50,807 nt of DNA, from assembly GCA_910588745.1 (NCBI GenBank), contig CAJURK010000020.1, positions 1 through 50,807 of the forward strand, in the 5' to 3' direction. The DNA is from an uncultured Dorea sp. (GTDB lineage: Bacteria > Bacillota > Clostridia > Lachnospirales > Lachnospiraceae). Made by a program: the position numbers and the translations under genes. The notes beneath the pieces are model-generated. The model was not told the DNA's origin and did no database searches. It saw nothing but the letters and a program-made list of their open reading frames with translations. Below are positions 17,090-27,023 of this stretch, one piece after another (position 1 is the first letter of the stretch; the number at the start of each line of letters is the position of its first letter).

Positions 17090-18244
17090 CTATCTTCCTC
17101 CCTGAATCTGCAGCAGTTTTGTTTTCAGCTCATTCTCAATTTTCGTCATCTCAGCCTCGGCCGCCCTACGCTTTTCGCGCCCCTCTTTTTGAATATTCAT
17201 CACCTCGTCAAAGGTAGAAATCAGCGACTCATTCGCCGCTTTCAGAGTCTCAATCTCAACTACGCCCCGCTCCGTCTCCCTGGCGGTTTGAATGGCTGCG
17301 CTCTTAAGCTTCTGTGCATTTTTGGCCAGGAGTTCATTGGTCATATTTGTTACTTCCCGCTGAGCCTCTGCCGCCCTGGCCGAATGCTCTGCCCCAAGAG
17401 AAAGTATCATCTGGCTCTTCCACAAAGGAATCGTGTTCACAATAGTAGACTGGATCTTTTCTGACATCTCCGTATCGTTGCTCTGAATCATGCGGATCTG
17501 CGGCGCGGTCTGCATAGCAATGGTACGGGTAAGTTCCAGATCATAAATCTTCTTTTCAAAGCGGTTGCACATTGCTTCCAAATCTCTTGCTGCCTGAGCG
17601 TCCTCCGCCCGCCCGGAAACCCTTGCCTTATCTATCAGCGACGGCAGCTCCGTCTGCTGCACCTGCGCAAGCTTCTTCTTCCCGGCAAGGATATACATGG
17701 ACAGTTCTTTATAATACGTCAAATTCAGCTCATACATCTTATCCAGCAAAGCCACATCCTTCAAAAGCTGTATCTGATGAGACTCCAACGCCGCGATAAT
17801 TCTGTTCACATTTGCCTCTGCCTTTGCATACTGGGCTTTCATATTCTGTATCTTTCCGGAGGTCTTCTTAAAAATACCAAGAAACCCCTTCTCTTCTTCC
17901 TCCCCGAAGCTTTTCAGTTCTCTGACCACGCCGGTAAGCAGTTCTCCAACCTCTCCCAGTTCTTTCGTCTTCACATTGTTTAACGCAGATTCTGAAAAAT
18001 CCGCAAGTTTCTTCTGAGTTCCTGCTCCATAATGCAGGATAACATTAGAATTTGACAAATCGATCTGCTTCGCAAACGAATCCACCATCCTTCGTTCCTC
18101 TTCAGAAAGCATACTTTCATCAAATACCGGCGCAGGCGCCTCCTCTTTCTTTGGCAGCCTAACGTTCTCTCCAGCTTCAGCCGCCGGAAAAGGTTCTAAC
18201 GTAAGCTCCGGCGCCGCTGCAAAATCCTTAAATTCGCAATCCAT
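17090..18244 (-). CDS. telA: toxic anion resistance protein TelA family
   Basis: A 384-residue helical protein of the TelA family, first linked to tellurite resistance; its biochemical role is not settled. The start at 18244 (MDCEFKDFAAAP) has AGGAGG seven bases upstream, better than the longer frame. Features are an acidic, Pro-rich N-terminus, then long helices with FAKQIDLSNSNVILHYGAGTQ, LKSFGEEEEKGFLGIFKK and a C-terminal coiled coil rich in Glu and Lys. It forms the usual pair with xpaC just upstream. Confidence 0.88.
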   Translation of the reverse strand: MDCEFKDFAAAPELTLEPFPAAEAGENVRLPKKEEAPAPVFDESMLSEEERRMVDSFAKQIDLSNSNVILHYGAGTQKKLADFSESALNNVKTKELGEVGELLTGVVRELKSFGEEEEKGFLGIFKKTSGKIQNMKAQYAKAEANVNRIIAALESHQIQLLKDVALLDKMYELNLTYYKELSMYILAGKKKLAQVQQTELPSLIDKARVSGRAEDAQAARDLEAMCNRFEKKIYDLELTRTIAMQTAPQIRMIQSNDTEMSEKIQSTIVNTIPLWKSQMILSLGAEHSARAAEAQREVTNMTNELLAKNAQKLKSAAIQTARETERGVVEIETLKAANESLISTFDEVMNIQKEGREKRRAAEAEMTKIENELKTKLLQIQGGR

Positions 18245-18286
18245 TTCCACTCCTCCTATCGCTTTGTCCTTCTTCAATGAAACTGC

Positions 18287-19678
18287 CTAAGACAGCTTGA
18301 TTCCTTCATCCATTAAGCCTTCTCTAGCAAGCATCATATTTAACACCGAGATATCCGAAGACACGTCCCAAGCCGTCCGGTGGAACAAATCGTCCAGAAT
18401 CTTTTCAAAAGCCTGGTTCAGGGTATCTAAAGCCGCCTCAATTTCCTGCTTAGAAGTTTTGATATTTTCCCCCGCCACCGGCTGGGCGTCCAAATCCCGA
18501 TATGCCTCTAAAAGCTTTACCGTCGTAGGAAGATAATAATCCATCAGCCTGCGCACATCCGAAACCGCCTCCGGATTCCGCTCGACTCTGTCAAAAATTC
18601 CATCTACAAGCATTTCCATGCGGGATATCTTCGCAGACATCTTCTCTCCTAAAATCGCGTCGTTGCACGCATGGATTTTGTGAATAAATGCATCCCCGGC
18701 TTCGATGACCTGCCATACCTCGGGCGTAAGTTTCACATCCCGTTCTTTGGCGCGGCTCTGTTCCTCCATAGTCTTTTCTTCCAGTGTTTCCGCTTCCTCT
18801 TTTCTCTGGCTCTCCAGCCGCATATACTCCTGATACATGCGGTCGCTGACCATAAAACATTTCTTACTCTCGTCAAAATGCGGCTGTTTAAACCAGCCTT
18901 TCCGGCTCATCTTCTGCAAATCCTTCACAGTCTTTGCCTCAGTCCTTCCGATCATCAAAGACAGCTCTTTCACATCGCAGTATTCCCTGCTGCCGATTCC
19001 CCGTACCAATCTCAAGAAGCGGCTCTGTAAACCGCACAGATTTATTCCGCGCTTCATCGCCCACAGGCTCCCGAACGCCAAGAGCATACTAAGAGTAGCT
19101 GCAGGCAGATATTCCGGATGAAAACCGCCGGCAAAAGAAATAATCATGCCGTAAATGGACGTACACGCAAAAGGAATGCCAAACCATCCCCCCGCAATGC
19201 TGAGAAGAATTCCCTGCGCTTTAACGCCCCTTGGCTTTTTATAAAAAAGCGCCGGTACTTCTTTATCCGAAGCGTCCCGCCTGTAAACGGCAGGTCGGCC
19301 CGGCCGCGGCGCAGTTTCTGCATTCCCATTGTTCTGCCGGCCATATCGGTACTCCCCGGCAGTTCCTCCATACCGGCCCCCTTGGTTCGGCACACCATAC
19401 CGGCTGCCTGGATTCGGCGCAGACTGCGCGTTCATTCCGCCCGGCCCGCCATATGGATAACCTCCGGCGGCTCCTCCATACTGGCCCCCGATATATTCCT
19501 CCGTTCTTCCCCGGGCCTGCTTCATCCGCTCCGAAACATTGTGAAAGGCAGCGCCCATCGCCCTGTCTATCGTATCCGTAATATTCTGATTCAGTCGGTG
19601 AAAATCCTGATTTTCAATTGCATCCTGCACTGTTTTGCGAATTTCGTCCCCGAATTTCTCCCACTCGTTTCCTGCCAT
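18287..19678 (-). CDS. XpaC-family protein (5-bromo-4-chloroindolyl phosphate hydrolysis)
   Basis: A 463-residue membrane-associated protein of the XpaC family, normally encoded next to telA. The start at 19678 (MAGNEWEKFGDEIRKTVQDA) has AGGAGG five bases upstream; the longer frame overlaps the topoisomerase gene. Residues 1-60 are amphipathic helices, about 65-130 a Gly/Tyr/Pro-rich linker with PYGGPGG-like pieces, about 155-215 two hydrophobic segments, and the rest a long helical cytosolic region. Envelope stress has been proposed for TelA/XpaC; no catalytic motif is evident. Confidence 0.85.
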   Translation of the reverse strand: MAGNEWEKFGDEIRKTVQDAIENQDFHRLNQNITDTIDRAMGAAFHNVSERMKQARGRTEEYIGGQYGGAAGGYPYGGPGGMNAQSAPNPGSRYGVPNQGGRYGGTAGEYRYGRQNNGNAETAPRPGRPAVYRRDASDKEVPALFYKKPRGVKAQGILLSIAGGWFGIPFACTSIYGMIISFAGGFHPEYLPAATLSMLLAFGSLWAMKRGINLCGLQSRFLRLVRGIGSREYCDVKELSLMIGRTEAKTVKDLQKMSRKGWFKQPHFDESKKCFMVSDRMYQEYMRLESQRKEEAETLEEKTMEEQSRAKERDVKLTPEVWQVIEAGDAFIHKIHACNDAILGEKMSAKISRMEMLVDGIFDRVERNPEAVSDVRRLMDYYLPTTVKLLEAYRDLDAQPVAGENIKTSKQEIEAALDTLNQAFEKILDDLFHRTAWDVSSDISVLNMMLAREGLMDEGIKLS

Positions 19679-19763
19679 TTCATCCTCCTGTATCATTTTA
19701 CTCAATTCAAACCGTTTGTCCCGATTCAAATCTAAACGGCTCCTTATGATCCATAAAGTTATA

Positions 19764-22004
19764 TTAAACCCTGGGCTTCGTTCCCATTCCGTCACGCTTC
19801 GCAAGTTTCAGACGGTTCAGCCAGACTTCTTTCTCCCCATATGTCACGCTGATTTCCTGATCCTCCTCCAGCAAATATACTTCCTCAAGTTCATCATTCT
19901 TCTTCAATCGGATACCCCGTACGCCAATTGCCGACTTCTTCTTCTCGGCCACCTCGTCCGCCCCGAATTTCAGGAAATATCCTTCCCTGGTCTTTAGAAC
20001 CACCTGATGTTCCCCGGTAATTACCTGCACATGAATCAGCTCGTCCTCTTCCTGGAGCTTGGCCGCTAAGATGGTACGTTTACTTACCTGGAACTCGGAA
20101 CCTTCTACTTTCTTTATCATACCCTGTTTGGTAGCAAATAGCAACCACGCATAACGCATTTGCTCCGCGTCGCACAGATACACAATGCTCTCCTTGGTAC
20201 TGTCAAAATTGCTTACGTTATCCACCGGCAGACCCTTATCCCTGAATTTCCCGAACGGAATATCAAGAGCCTTAATCTGATGCATCTTCCCTGTATTCGT
20301 AAACAGGCACAGCTTCCCTGTATTCATGCAGGAAACCACATATTTGTTCTCGCTGTCCGCCGCCTCTTTGTTGCGCTCATAGGTAGACGCGTCCACCGTT
20401 CTGGCATATCCAAAGCGATCCATTAAAAATACGACTTCCTGCTCTTCCACCTTTTTCTCTTCAAACACGGCCTCTTCTGCATTTTCAACGACAGTACGCC
20501 GCTTTACGGCAAATTCTTTCTTAAAGTGGTCAAGCTCTTCTATAATAACCTCCGCCATGGAATTGTAATGGTTCAGGATATCCTCGTACTTTGCAATATT
20601 GGCAAGCGTCTGTTCATGTTCTTTCATAAGCGCTTCGATTTCTAAACCGATCAGCTTATACAGGCGCATCTCCAGAATCGCCGAAGCCTGACGTTCCGTA
20701 AACCGCAGCATTGCCGCCATCTTCCGGGAAATACTGGTCTTGAAAGTGATATTCTCCGTAATTCCCTTCGTCAGACAGGCTTTTGCATCCTTCACATTCT
20801 TGCTGCCCCTTAAAATCTCTATAATCAGGTCGATCACATCGCAGGCCTTAATCAGACCCTCCTGGATCTCCTTTTTATCCAGCTCTTTCGCAAGAAGCGT
20901 CTTATATTTTCTTGTGGCAAGCTCAAACTGGAAGTCCACATGATGCTCAATGATTTTCTTTAAACCCATGGTTTCCGGCCGGCCGTCGGCAACCGCCAGC
21001 ATATTCACGCCGAACGTATCCTCCAAGCGGGTCTTTTTATAGAGCATATTGGTCAGATTCTCTATATCCGCGCCCTTTTTCAGTTCGATGACGATGCGGA
21101 TGCCTTCCTTAGAAGACTGGTTGGAAATATCCACGATATCCGAAGTCTTTTTAGACTCCACCAAACCGCACACGTCATTGAGAAATTTTCCAATGCCCGC
21201 GCCAATCATGGTGTAGGGAATCTCGGTGATTACCAGGCGTTTCTTACCGCCCTTTATCTCTTCCACTTCCACCTTCCCCCGAATCTTAATCTTACCGGCG
21301 CCGGTCTCGTAGATCTGAAGCAGATCGTCTTTGTTGACTACAATGCCTCCGGTAGGAAAATCCGGCCCCTTGATAGACCGCATAAGCTGCTTAGTGCTGA
21401 TCTGGTCGTTTTTCATGTACGCCTTCACCGCGTCGATGACTTCCCCCAGATTATGGGGAGGGATGCTGGTAGCCATACCCACCGCAATGCCCTCCGCGCC
21501 GTTTACTAAGAGATTGGGTACCCGCACCGGAAGTACCTCCGGCTCTTTCTCCGTCTCGTCAAAATTCGGGAGGAAATTTACGATATCCTTGTCCAAATCC
21601 GCCAGAAACGCCTCCTGGGTAAACTTTGCAAGCCTTGCCTCCGTATAACGCATGGCCGCCGCCCCGTCTCCTTCTATCGAGCCGAAATTGCCGTGGCCGT
21701 CCACCATCACAATCCCTTTCTTAAATTCCTGGGCCATCACCACCAGAGACTCATAAATGGAGCTGTCGCCGTGTGGATGGTATTTACCCATGGTATCTCC
21801 CACAATACGCGCGCACTTCCTGTAGGGCTTGTCCCAGCGGATTCCAAGCTCATGCATATCGTAGAGGGTTCTCCTCTGCACCGGTTTTAATCCGTCGCGC
21901 ACATCGGGAAGGGCTCTTGCGACAATGACGCTCATAGCATAGTCAATATACGATTTCTTCATCACATCCGAATATTCGGTGCGGATGATCTGTGATTCAC
22001 TCAT
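19764..22004 (-). CDS. parC: type II topoisomerase subunit A, ParC-like
   Basis: DNA-cleaving subunit of topoisomerase IV or a gyrase-like enzyme, 746 residues. The catalytic tyrosine lies in AAMRYTEARL, and the quinolone region reads GKYHPHGDSSIYE, with Ser and an acidic residue at the two positions usually changed in resistant strains, so nothing suggests resistance. The C-terminal propeller lacks a recognisable gyrase box (QRRGGKG type); the nearest match is GKFRDKGLP. That, its short length and the parE neighbour favour topoisomerase IV over gyrase. It starts 18 bases after the parE stop. Confidence 0.9.
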   Translation of the reverse strand: MSESQIIRTEYSDVMKKSYIDYAMSVIVARALPDVRDGLKPVQRRTLYDMHELGIRWDKPYRKCARIVGDTMGKYHPHGDSSIYESLVVMAQEFKKGIVMVDGHGNFGSIEGDGAAAMRYTEARLAKFTQEAFLADLDKDIVNFLPNFDETEKEPEVLPVRVPNLLVNGAEGIAVGMATSIPPHNLGEVIDAVKAYMKNDQISTKQLMRSIKGPDFPTGGIVVNKDDLLQIYETGAGKIKIRGKVEVEEIKGGKKRLVITEIPYTMIGAGIGKFLNDVCGLVESKKTSDIVDISNQSSKEGIRIVIELKKGADIENLTNMLYKKTRLEDTFGVNMLAVADGRPETMGLKKIIEHHVDFQFELATRKYKTLLAKELDKKEIQEGLIKACDVIDLIIEILRGSKNVKDAKACLTKGITENITFKTSISRKMAAMLRFTERQASAILEMRLYKLIGLEIEALMKEHEQTLANIAKYEDILNHYNSMAEVIIEELDHFKKEFAVKRRTVVENAEEAVFEEKKVEEQEVVFLMDRFGYARTVDASTYERNKEAADSENKYVVSCMNTGKLCLFTNTGKMHQIKALDIPFGKFRDKGLPVDNVSNFDSTKESIVYLCDAEQMRYAWLLFATKQGMIKKVEGSEFQVSKRTILAAKLQEEDELIHVQVITGEHQVVLKTREGYFLKFGADEVAEKKKSAIGVRGIRLKKNDELEEVYLLEEDQEISVTYGEKEVWLNRLKLAKRDGMGTKPRV

Positions 22005-22021
22005 GTATCTTTCGCTCCTTC

Positions 22022-23944
22022 CTAAATATCCAGCTCCGCTTCCGTGGCGTTCTCATAAATAAACGCCCGCCTGGGAGGAACTTCCGTCCCCATCAGCATC
22101 TCTGTTACGCTGGACGCCATTCTGGCGTCCTCAATTTCCACCAGCTTCATTACCCGGGTATCCGGGTTTAAGGTCGTCTCCCAGAGCTGGTCTGCATCCA
22201 TCTCTCCTAATCCTTTGTACCGCTGAAGGGTAAACGAACCCTCATGGGTCTTACGGTACCTCTCCAAAGCCTTGTCATCATAGAGATACTCTTCCTCCCC
22301 TTTCTTGGGCATCGCTTTATATAAAGGCGGCATTGCAATATACACATGCCCCTCATAGATCAGCTCCGGCATAAACCGGTAAAACAGCGTCAGAAGAAGG
22401 GTGGAAATATGCGCGCCGTCCACATCCGCGTCCGCCATAATGATAATCTTGTCATAGCGCAGCTTACTGATATCAAAATCATTACCGTAGCCTTCGGAAA
22501 ATCCGCATCCGAAGGCATTGATCATGGTCTTAATCTCCGCGTTGGCCAGAATTTTGTCGATGCTCGCCTTCTCCACGTTCAATATCTTTCCCCGGATCGG
22601 CAGAATCGCCTGGTACATCCGGTCTCTGGCCGTCTTCGCCGAACCGCCCGCCGAATCCCCCTCCACGATAAATATCTCGCATTTGGAGGCGTCCCTGCTC
22701 TCGCAATTTGCCAGCTTCCCGTTGCTGTCAAAGGAATACTTCTGTTTCGTTAAAAGATTGGTTTTCGCCCGCTCTTCCGTCTTGCGGATCTTCGCCGCTT
22801 TCTCCGCGCAGGCCAAAACTTTTTTTAAAGTATCCAAATTACGGTCAAAAAAACGGACCACCTCGTCCCCAGTCACCTTTCCCGAAGCCTTCGCCGCGTC
22901 CGGATTGTCGAGCTTCGTCTTAGTCTGCCCTTCAAATCTGGGATCCGGATGCTTAATAGACACAATCGCCGTCATTCCGTTACGGATATCGGCTCCGGTA
23001 AAATTCGCATCCTTCTCCTTCAGAATGCCAAGCTCCCTGGCATACTGGTTCATCACCGTAGTAAAGGTTGTCTTAAACCCGGTCAGGTGAGTACCGCCCT
23101 CCGCATTATAAATATTATTACAAAAACCAAGCACATTCTCATGAAATTCATTGACATACTGAAAGGCCGCTTCCACCTCGATTCCTTCTGCCGTCCCTTT
23201 ATAGTAAACCGGCTCATGGATCGCTTCCTTTTTGCTGTTTAACTCCCGGATAAATCCCAGGATTCCATCCGGTTCATGGTATTCGATATGTTCCGCTTTT
23301 CCCCCCCGCTTGTCCTCAAACAAAATCGTCAGTTCCGGGTTTAAGTAAGCTGTTTCATGCATCCTGCTCTTAATTTCTTCTGCTTTAAACCAGGTCTTTT
23401 CAAATATCGTATCGTCCGGAAGAAAGTTCACCTTTGTCCCCGTCTTCCTTGTCTTTCCCGTCTTTGGAAGCAGTCCGTCTTCCAGCTCGATTACCGGAAT
23501 TCCCCGCTCGTAGCGGTCGTGATGTACAAAACCGTCCCGGCTGATCTCCACATCCATATATACAGATAGGGCGTTCACCACCGACGAACCCACCCCATGA
23601 AGGCCGCCGCTTGTCTTATATGCCGAATCGTCAAATTTACCACCTGCATGTAATGTGGTATACACCAGTCTCGCCGCTGAAACGCCCTTCGCATGCATAT
23701 CCACCGGCACCCCGCGTCCATTATCTACTATTGTCGCAGAGCCGTCCTTCTCAAGCGTCACCTGAATCTTTGTGCAGTATCCGGCCAGATGCTCATCCAC
23801 CGCGTTATCCACCATCTCATATACCAGATGGTTCAAGCCCTTTGCAGATACGCTTCCTATATACATTCCCGGCCGCTTTCTGACCGCCTCAAGCCCTTCT
23901 AAAACCGCAATACTTTCCGCATCATATGTAGGTTTCTTTGCCAT
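22022..23944 (-). CDS. parE: type II topoisomerase subunit B, ParE-like
   Basis: ATPase subunit, 640 residues. The GHKL ATPase domain shows LEAVRKRPGMYIG, YEMVDNAVDEHLAG, VDNGRGVPVD and GLHGVGSSVVNALS; the Toprim domain shows FIVEGDSAGGSAKTARD and IIMADADVDGAHIS, and the tail has QRYKGLGEMDADQLWETT. The start at 23944 follows GGAAAGGA. Divergence from GyrB is judged from its company with the ParC-like gene. It is first in a two-gene operon with a sigma-A promoter upstream. Confidence 0.92.
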   Translation of the reverse strand: MAKKPTYDAESIAVLEGLEAVRKRPGMYIGSVSAKGLNHLVYEMVDNAVDEHLAGYCTKIQVTLEKDGSATIVDNGRGVPVDMHAKGVSAARLVYTTLHAGGKFDDSAYKTSGGLHGVGSSVVNALSVYMDVEISRDGFVHHDRYERGIPVIELEDGLLPKTGKTRKTGTKVNFLPDDTIFEKTWFKAEEIKSRMHETAYLNPELTILFEDKRGGKAEHIEYHEPDGILGFIRELNSKKEAIHEPVYYKGTAEGIEVEAAFQYVNEFHENVLGFCNNIYNAEGGTHLTGFKTTFTTVMNQYARELGILKEKDANFTGADIRNGMTAIVSIKHPDPRFEGQTKTKLDNPDAAKASGKVTGDEVVRFFDRNLDTLKKVLACAEKAAKIRKTEERAKTNLLTKQKYSFDSNGKLANCESRDASKCEIFIVEGDSAGGSAKTARDRMYQAILPIRGKILNVEKASIDKILANAEIKTMINAFGCGFSEGYGNDFDISKLRYDKIIIMADADVDGAHISTLLLTLFYRFMPELIYEGHVYIAMPPLYKAMPKKGEEEYLYDDKALERYRKTHEGSFTLQRYKGLGEMDADQLWETTLNPDTRVMKLVEIEDARMASSVTEMLMGTEVPPRRAFIYENATEAELDI

Positions 23945-24005
23945 ATTTTTCTATCCTTTCCAGATATTTTCCTGTCCTTTCGGGCAGAATTATCCATACT
24001 TTAAA

Positions 24006-24034
24006 AGCATATCACAAAAATTTCCATTTAGCAA
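24006..24034 (-). promoter_or_regulatory. sigma-A promoter of parE-parC
   Basis: TTGCTA (24029-24034), 17 bases, TATGCT (24006-24011) on the minus strand, between spoIIP and parE. Confidence 0.65.
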
Positions 24035-24052
24035 ACCATATCCTGACATTCT

Positions 24053-25345
24053 TTACTCAACCAGCACTACATTTAGTAGGTCGGCCACCACTTCCATAGC
24101 ATTCTTCATTTCCTGCACCGTATTGGTCTGGGCTCCCGCCTCAATCAGCAGGCATTTTGGCATCAGATGCATATTATACCGGTATCCCCGCAGATAGATT
24201 CTCCGTGCAAATCCGGGATACTTTTTGTATGCCGCCGCCTGCATCTGCAGAGAAAACGCAAGGTTATCCTGGATGTATGGATTTGCCAGATAATCAATCT
24301 CCCCGTTTGACCGGGTCTTGCTGAGTCCGTTAAAAAACATAATCTGCGCCGTAGGCTTTCCATTTACGTCCGTCACCAGATGAGTCCCTTCGCCGACGCC
24401 GTCCCTGTGCAGGTCGATGACTACCTCGATGCTTGGGTTTTCCTCCAGTATCCTGCTGATCTCCGGCTTTGCCAAATCATAAGCTTTACTTCTGTCAAGT
24501 TCTCCGTTTATTAAGTCGTATACGCCGGTATGATGAATCGTTTCAATATGATACTGATTGTTTAAAAGATCCGTAAGATAATCCCCAATCCCTACAATGG
24601 AAGTAGACGGATCCCCCGGTACGGAATCCGCAAACATTTCCTGGGAATGGGTGTGATAAATCAGCACCTTTGGCCCTTCCGTATCTTTCTTTATATGCAT
24701 ATCTTTTCCAAGCAGCGTCTCTCCATTCAGTTCATCGCTGCGGATCATGGTGGAACTGTCCACCGTATAGAAATTTCCCAGCAGATAATCAAAGTCCTTC
24801 ATTTTTTCTATCGAAGTATCAATGACCGCCCCGGAATTTGCCGTCTTTGCTGAATCATCCTTTCCAATTAAATTCCCGTCTGCGTCCACCGCGTTTTCAT
24901 CCTCTGCCTGTTTGGCTAGAATCATCGCATAGGTCTCTGCATCCTCCGAATCCGTCCCCATCTCCTGCTCTTCTTCTACATAACCGCCGATCGGAATCAG
25001 GCGCATAGCCTGCCTAGCCAGCCATTCTTCCAGAGAACCTGCATGGTCTTCTTCCAGATAGTGGAACCCCGCCAGATACATCCGCTGCGACTGCCGCAAA
25101 AGTCCCTCGGACAGCCGTTCCACAATATCCGTCCAGGTAACGCCCTGGGCGTTCCAGAGCAGATACCCGCACAGAGTCAGGCAGCACAGAACAATCAGCT
25201 TTCTGTTTGCCCTGTGTCCTATACTTCCGGAAAAATTCCAGTTTCGCCGTTCTCCCGGAATCATCTGCAGGCTGTTACCTCTTTGAGGCCCATGCATTTT
25301 ACTGTAATATTTGCGATAATATTTTCCCCATCGTATCCGCAGCAC
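24053..25345 (-). CDS. spoIIP: stage II sporulation protein P
   Basis: Peptidoglycan amidase and endopeptidase that works with SpoIID and SpoIIM to drive septal thinning and engulfment in the sporulating mother cell. It has 430 residues, a GTG start at 25345 with GGTGGTGAT upstream, and a short basic cytosolic segment. One membrane helix (about residues 49-66, LIVLCCLTLCGYLLW) precedes the extracytoplasmic part. The catalytic domain shows KVLIYHTHSQEMF, VIDLHRDGVGEG and the conserved Glu in LLIEAGAQTN. It follows gpr, the common Clostridial order. Confidence 0.93.
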   Translation of the reverse strand: MLRIRWGKYYRKYYSKMHGPQRGNSLQMIPGERRNWNFSGSIGHRANRKLIVLCCLTLCGYLLWNAQGVTWTDIVERLSEGLLRQSQRMYLAGFHYLEEDHAGSLEEWLARQAMRLIPIGGYVEEEQEMGTDSEDAETYAMILAKQAEDENAVDADGNLIGKDDSAKTANSGAVIDTSIEKMKDFDYLLGNFYTVDSSTMIRSDELNGETLLGKDMHIKKDTEGPKVLIYHTHSQEMFADSVPGDPSTSIVGIGDYLTDLLNNQYHIETIHHTGVYDLINGELDRSKAYDLAKPEISRILEENPSIEVVIDLHRDGVGEGTHLVTDVNGKPTAQIMFFNGLSKTRSNGEIDYLANPYIQDNLAFSLQMQAAAYKKYPGFARRIYLRGYRYNMHLMPKCLLIEAGAQTNTVQEMKNAMEVVADLLNVVLVE

Positions 25346-25466
25346 TGTATCACCACCCCAAGCCTTTCCCCATACAGCAACTATATGCTGCCGGCCGCGG
25401 GATTATGTGCGGGCAGCCGGATTGTTCTGCGGAAGCGATAATCCGAACAGTATCTTTCCCGGAGGG

Positions 25467-26426
25467 TTACTGAACAAACAGCCGGTTTAATGCCTCCGAT
25501 ATCGTAAAACTGATTCTTCTTACCGTATCGTCAATATCTTTCGGCGTCACAAACATGCCGTTTAAGTGCGGAGAAATCAGCTCTTTTACCAGCTCGTACT
25601 TTTCCGCGGCATTATAACCCTGCATGACGACGCCCACTCCCCTCAATGTTTCGGAGGTCTCAAGAGCCGCGATTAGATTTTCCATGGAATCGTTTACAAT
25701 GGTAGCCGCGTCCACTACCGTAGGCACGCCGATTGCAATCACCGGCACCCCGAGGGTCTCCTCATTAATGGCGTTGCGGTGATTTCCTACACCGGAACCC
25801 GGATGGATCCCCGTATCCGCAATCTGGATCGTCCGATTCAGCCGCTTCGAGCTTCTCGCTGCCAGCGCGTCTATGGCGATGACAAAGTCCGGCTGCGTCT
25901 CCCGCACCACGCCCTTTACGATCTCAACCGTTTCCATTCCGGTCTGCCCCATCACCCCCGGTACAATGGCGCTGACAAGCTTAACATTCTGCTCGTCTAC
26001 CGCATACCTTCCGTACTCTTTTATAATGTGCCGCGTAATATTTAAGTTATCTACCACATAAGGGCCTAACGCGTCCGGCGTCACCTGGCGGTTTCCTAAG
26101 CCAACGATCAGCACAGAATATTCTTTTTGGGGATCTTCTTTTACAAGCTGCTTTAAGAACTTCATCAGTTCCTCCGAAACCTCCTGATGGTATCCCTCGT
26201 CCGCAGCCGCCATGTCCGGCGCCTCCAGCGTAATATAGGTTCCTACCGGTTTTCCCATAATCTTGGCGCCCTTCTCTGTCTTAATCTTTACCGTTGTAAT
26301 CCGGATCTCTCGTTCTTCATCATAAGATTCCTTTAACTCTACCCCGGGAATCTCCACGTTGTCAGAAGCAAACCGTTCCTGTTCCTCTAAGGCAAGATCC
26401 GTACGGACGCTGTACTTTTCAATCAT
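25467..26426 (-). CDS. gpr: germination protease GPR
   Basis: Degrades small acid-soluble spore proteins during germination. It has 319 residues, with the N-terminal processing region YSVRTDLALEEQERF, then IVGLGNRQVTPDALGPYVV, VPGVMGQTGMET, VIAIDALAARS and DTGIHPGSGVGNHRNAI, all typical of the family. The start at 26426 follows GGGAGAG. It would be expected to be expressed in the forespore under sigma-G, but I could not place a convincing sigma-G promoter. Divergent from rpsT, as in many Clostridia. Confidence 0.96.
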   Translation of the reverse strand: MIEKYSVRTDLALEEQERFASDNVEIPGVELKESYDEEREIRITTVKIKTEKGAKIMGKPVGTYITLEAPDMAAADEGYHQEVSEELMKFLKQLVKEDPQKEYSVLIVGLGNRQVTPDALGPYVVDNLNITRHIIKEYGRYAVDEQNVKLVSAIVPGVMGQTGMETVEIVKGVVRETQPDFVIAIDALAARSSKRLNRTIQIADTGIHPGSGVGNHRNAINEETLGVPVIAIGVPTVVDAATIVNDSMENLIAALETSETLRGVGVVMQGYNAAEKYELVKELISPHLNGMFVTPKDIDDTVRRISFTISEALNRLFVQ

Positions 26427-26549
26427 AAACTCTCCCTCATTTCCACATGAACTATTCGGTTACTGTCCGCAGGCTTTCCGGGCAGAGCCGATTCCTTGTG
26501 AACGGTATCCTAAAATAAGAGTTTTTACAAGAATTTGTTAAAATATGTA

Positions 26550-26578
26550 TTGACATTAACCCTTTGTTAGCATAATAT
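26550..26578 (+). promoter_or_regulatory. strong sigma-A promoter of rpsT
   Basis: Consensus TTGACA (26550-26555), 17 bases, TAATAT (26573-26578). It gives a leader of about 85 bases. Confidence 0.85.
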
Positions 26579-26667
26579 AATTAAGTGTGTTTTGTTAGGG
26601 CGTCCGTGTCTGTCCTGACAAAGAGAAATCGAGTAAATCGAAATCCATGATATCGGAGGTGGACAAA

Positions 26668-26931
26668 TTGGCTAACATTAAATCTGCAAAGAAAAGAATT
26701 TTAGTGAATGAGACTAAGGCTGCAAGAAACAAAGCAATCAAATCCAGAGTAAAGACAAGCGTCAAGAAAGTTGAGGCTGCTGTTGCATCCAAAGATGCTG
26801 AGGCCGCTAAATCAGCGCTTCAGGCTGCCGTTGCTGAGATTAACAAGGCTGGTTCTAAGGGCGTATACCACAAGAACACCTGCTCAAGAAAGATTGCCCG
26901 TTTATCAAAGGCTGTAAACGGACTTGCTTAA
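26668..26931 (+). CDS. rpsT: 30S ribosomal protein S20
   Basis: Binds 16S rRNA in the 30S body. It has 87 residues, reading MANIKSAKKRILVNETKAAR and ending ARLSKAVNGLA, the normal length. The start is a TTG at 26668 with GGAGGT seven bases upstream. The ATG at 26647 in the same frame has no ribosome binding site and would add residues foreign to the family. A TTG start is notable because S20 is autoregulated in E. coli, where its mRNA also uses a UUG start. Confidence 0.97.
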   Translation: MANIKSAKKRILVNETKAARNKAIKSRVKTSVKKVEAAVASKDAEAAKSALQAAVAEINKAGSKGVYHKNTCSRKIARLSKAVNGLA

Positions 26932-26950
26932 TTCATAAAGTGAAGAATAA

Positions 26951-26985
26951 AAGACATCCATTCCCGTCATGATGGATGTCTTTTT
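26951..26985 (+). terminator. rpsT terminator
   Basis: AAGACATCCAT pairs with ATGGATGTCTT and runs into five T residues, 19 bases after the stop. Confidence 0.88.
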
Positions 26986-27023
26986 GTATCTACAAAATTT
27001 GTTCACAACACAAAAGCAGCTTT

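Noticed and set aside
15963..19678. Treating DUF362, TelA and XpaC as a novel defence or stress island
   Set aside because: TelA/XpaC is a familiar pair, and the DUF362 protein is common in anaerobes; nothing in the sequence points to a new system.
19764..23944. Calling the topoisomerase pair gyrA-gyrB
   Set aside because: No recognisable gyrase box in subunit A and a short C-terminus; the topoisomerase IV reading fits better, although a tree would be needed to settle it.
26427..26549. Possible sigma-G promoter before gpr (GAATA-like pieces)
   Set aside because: No matching -10 at a suitable distance.
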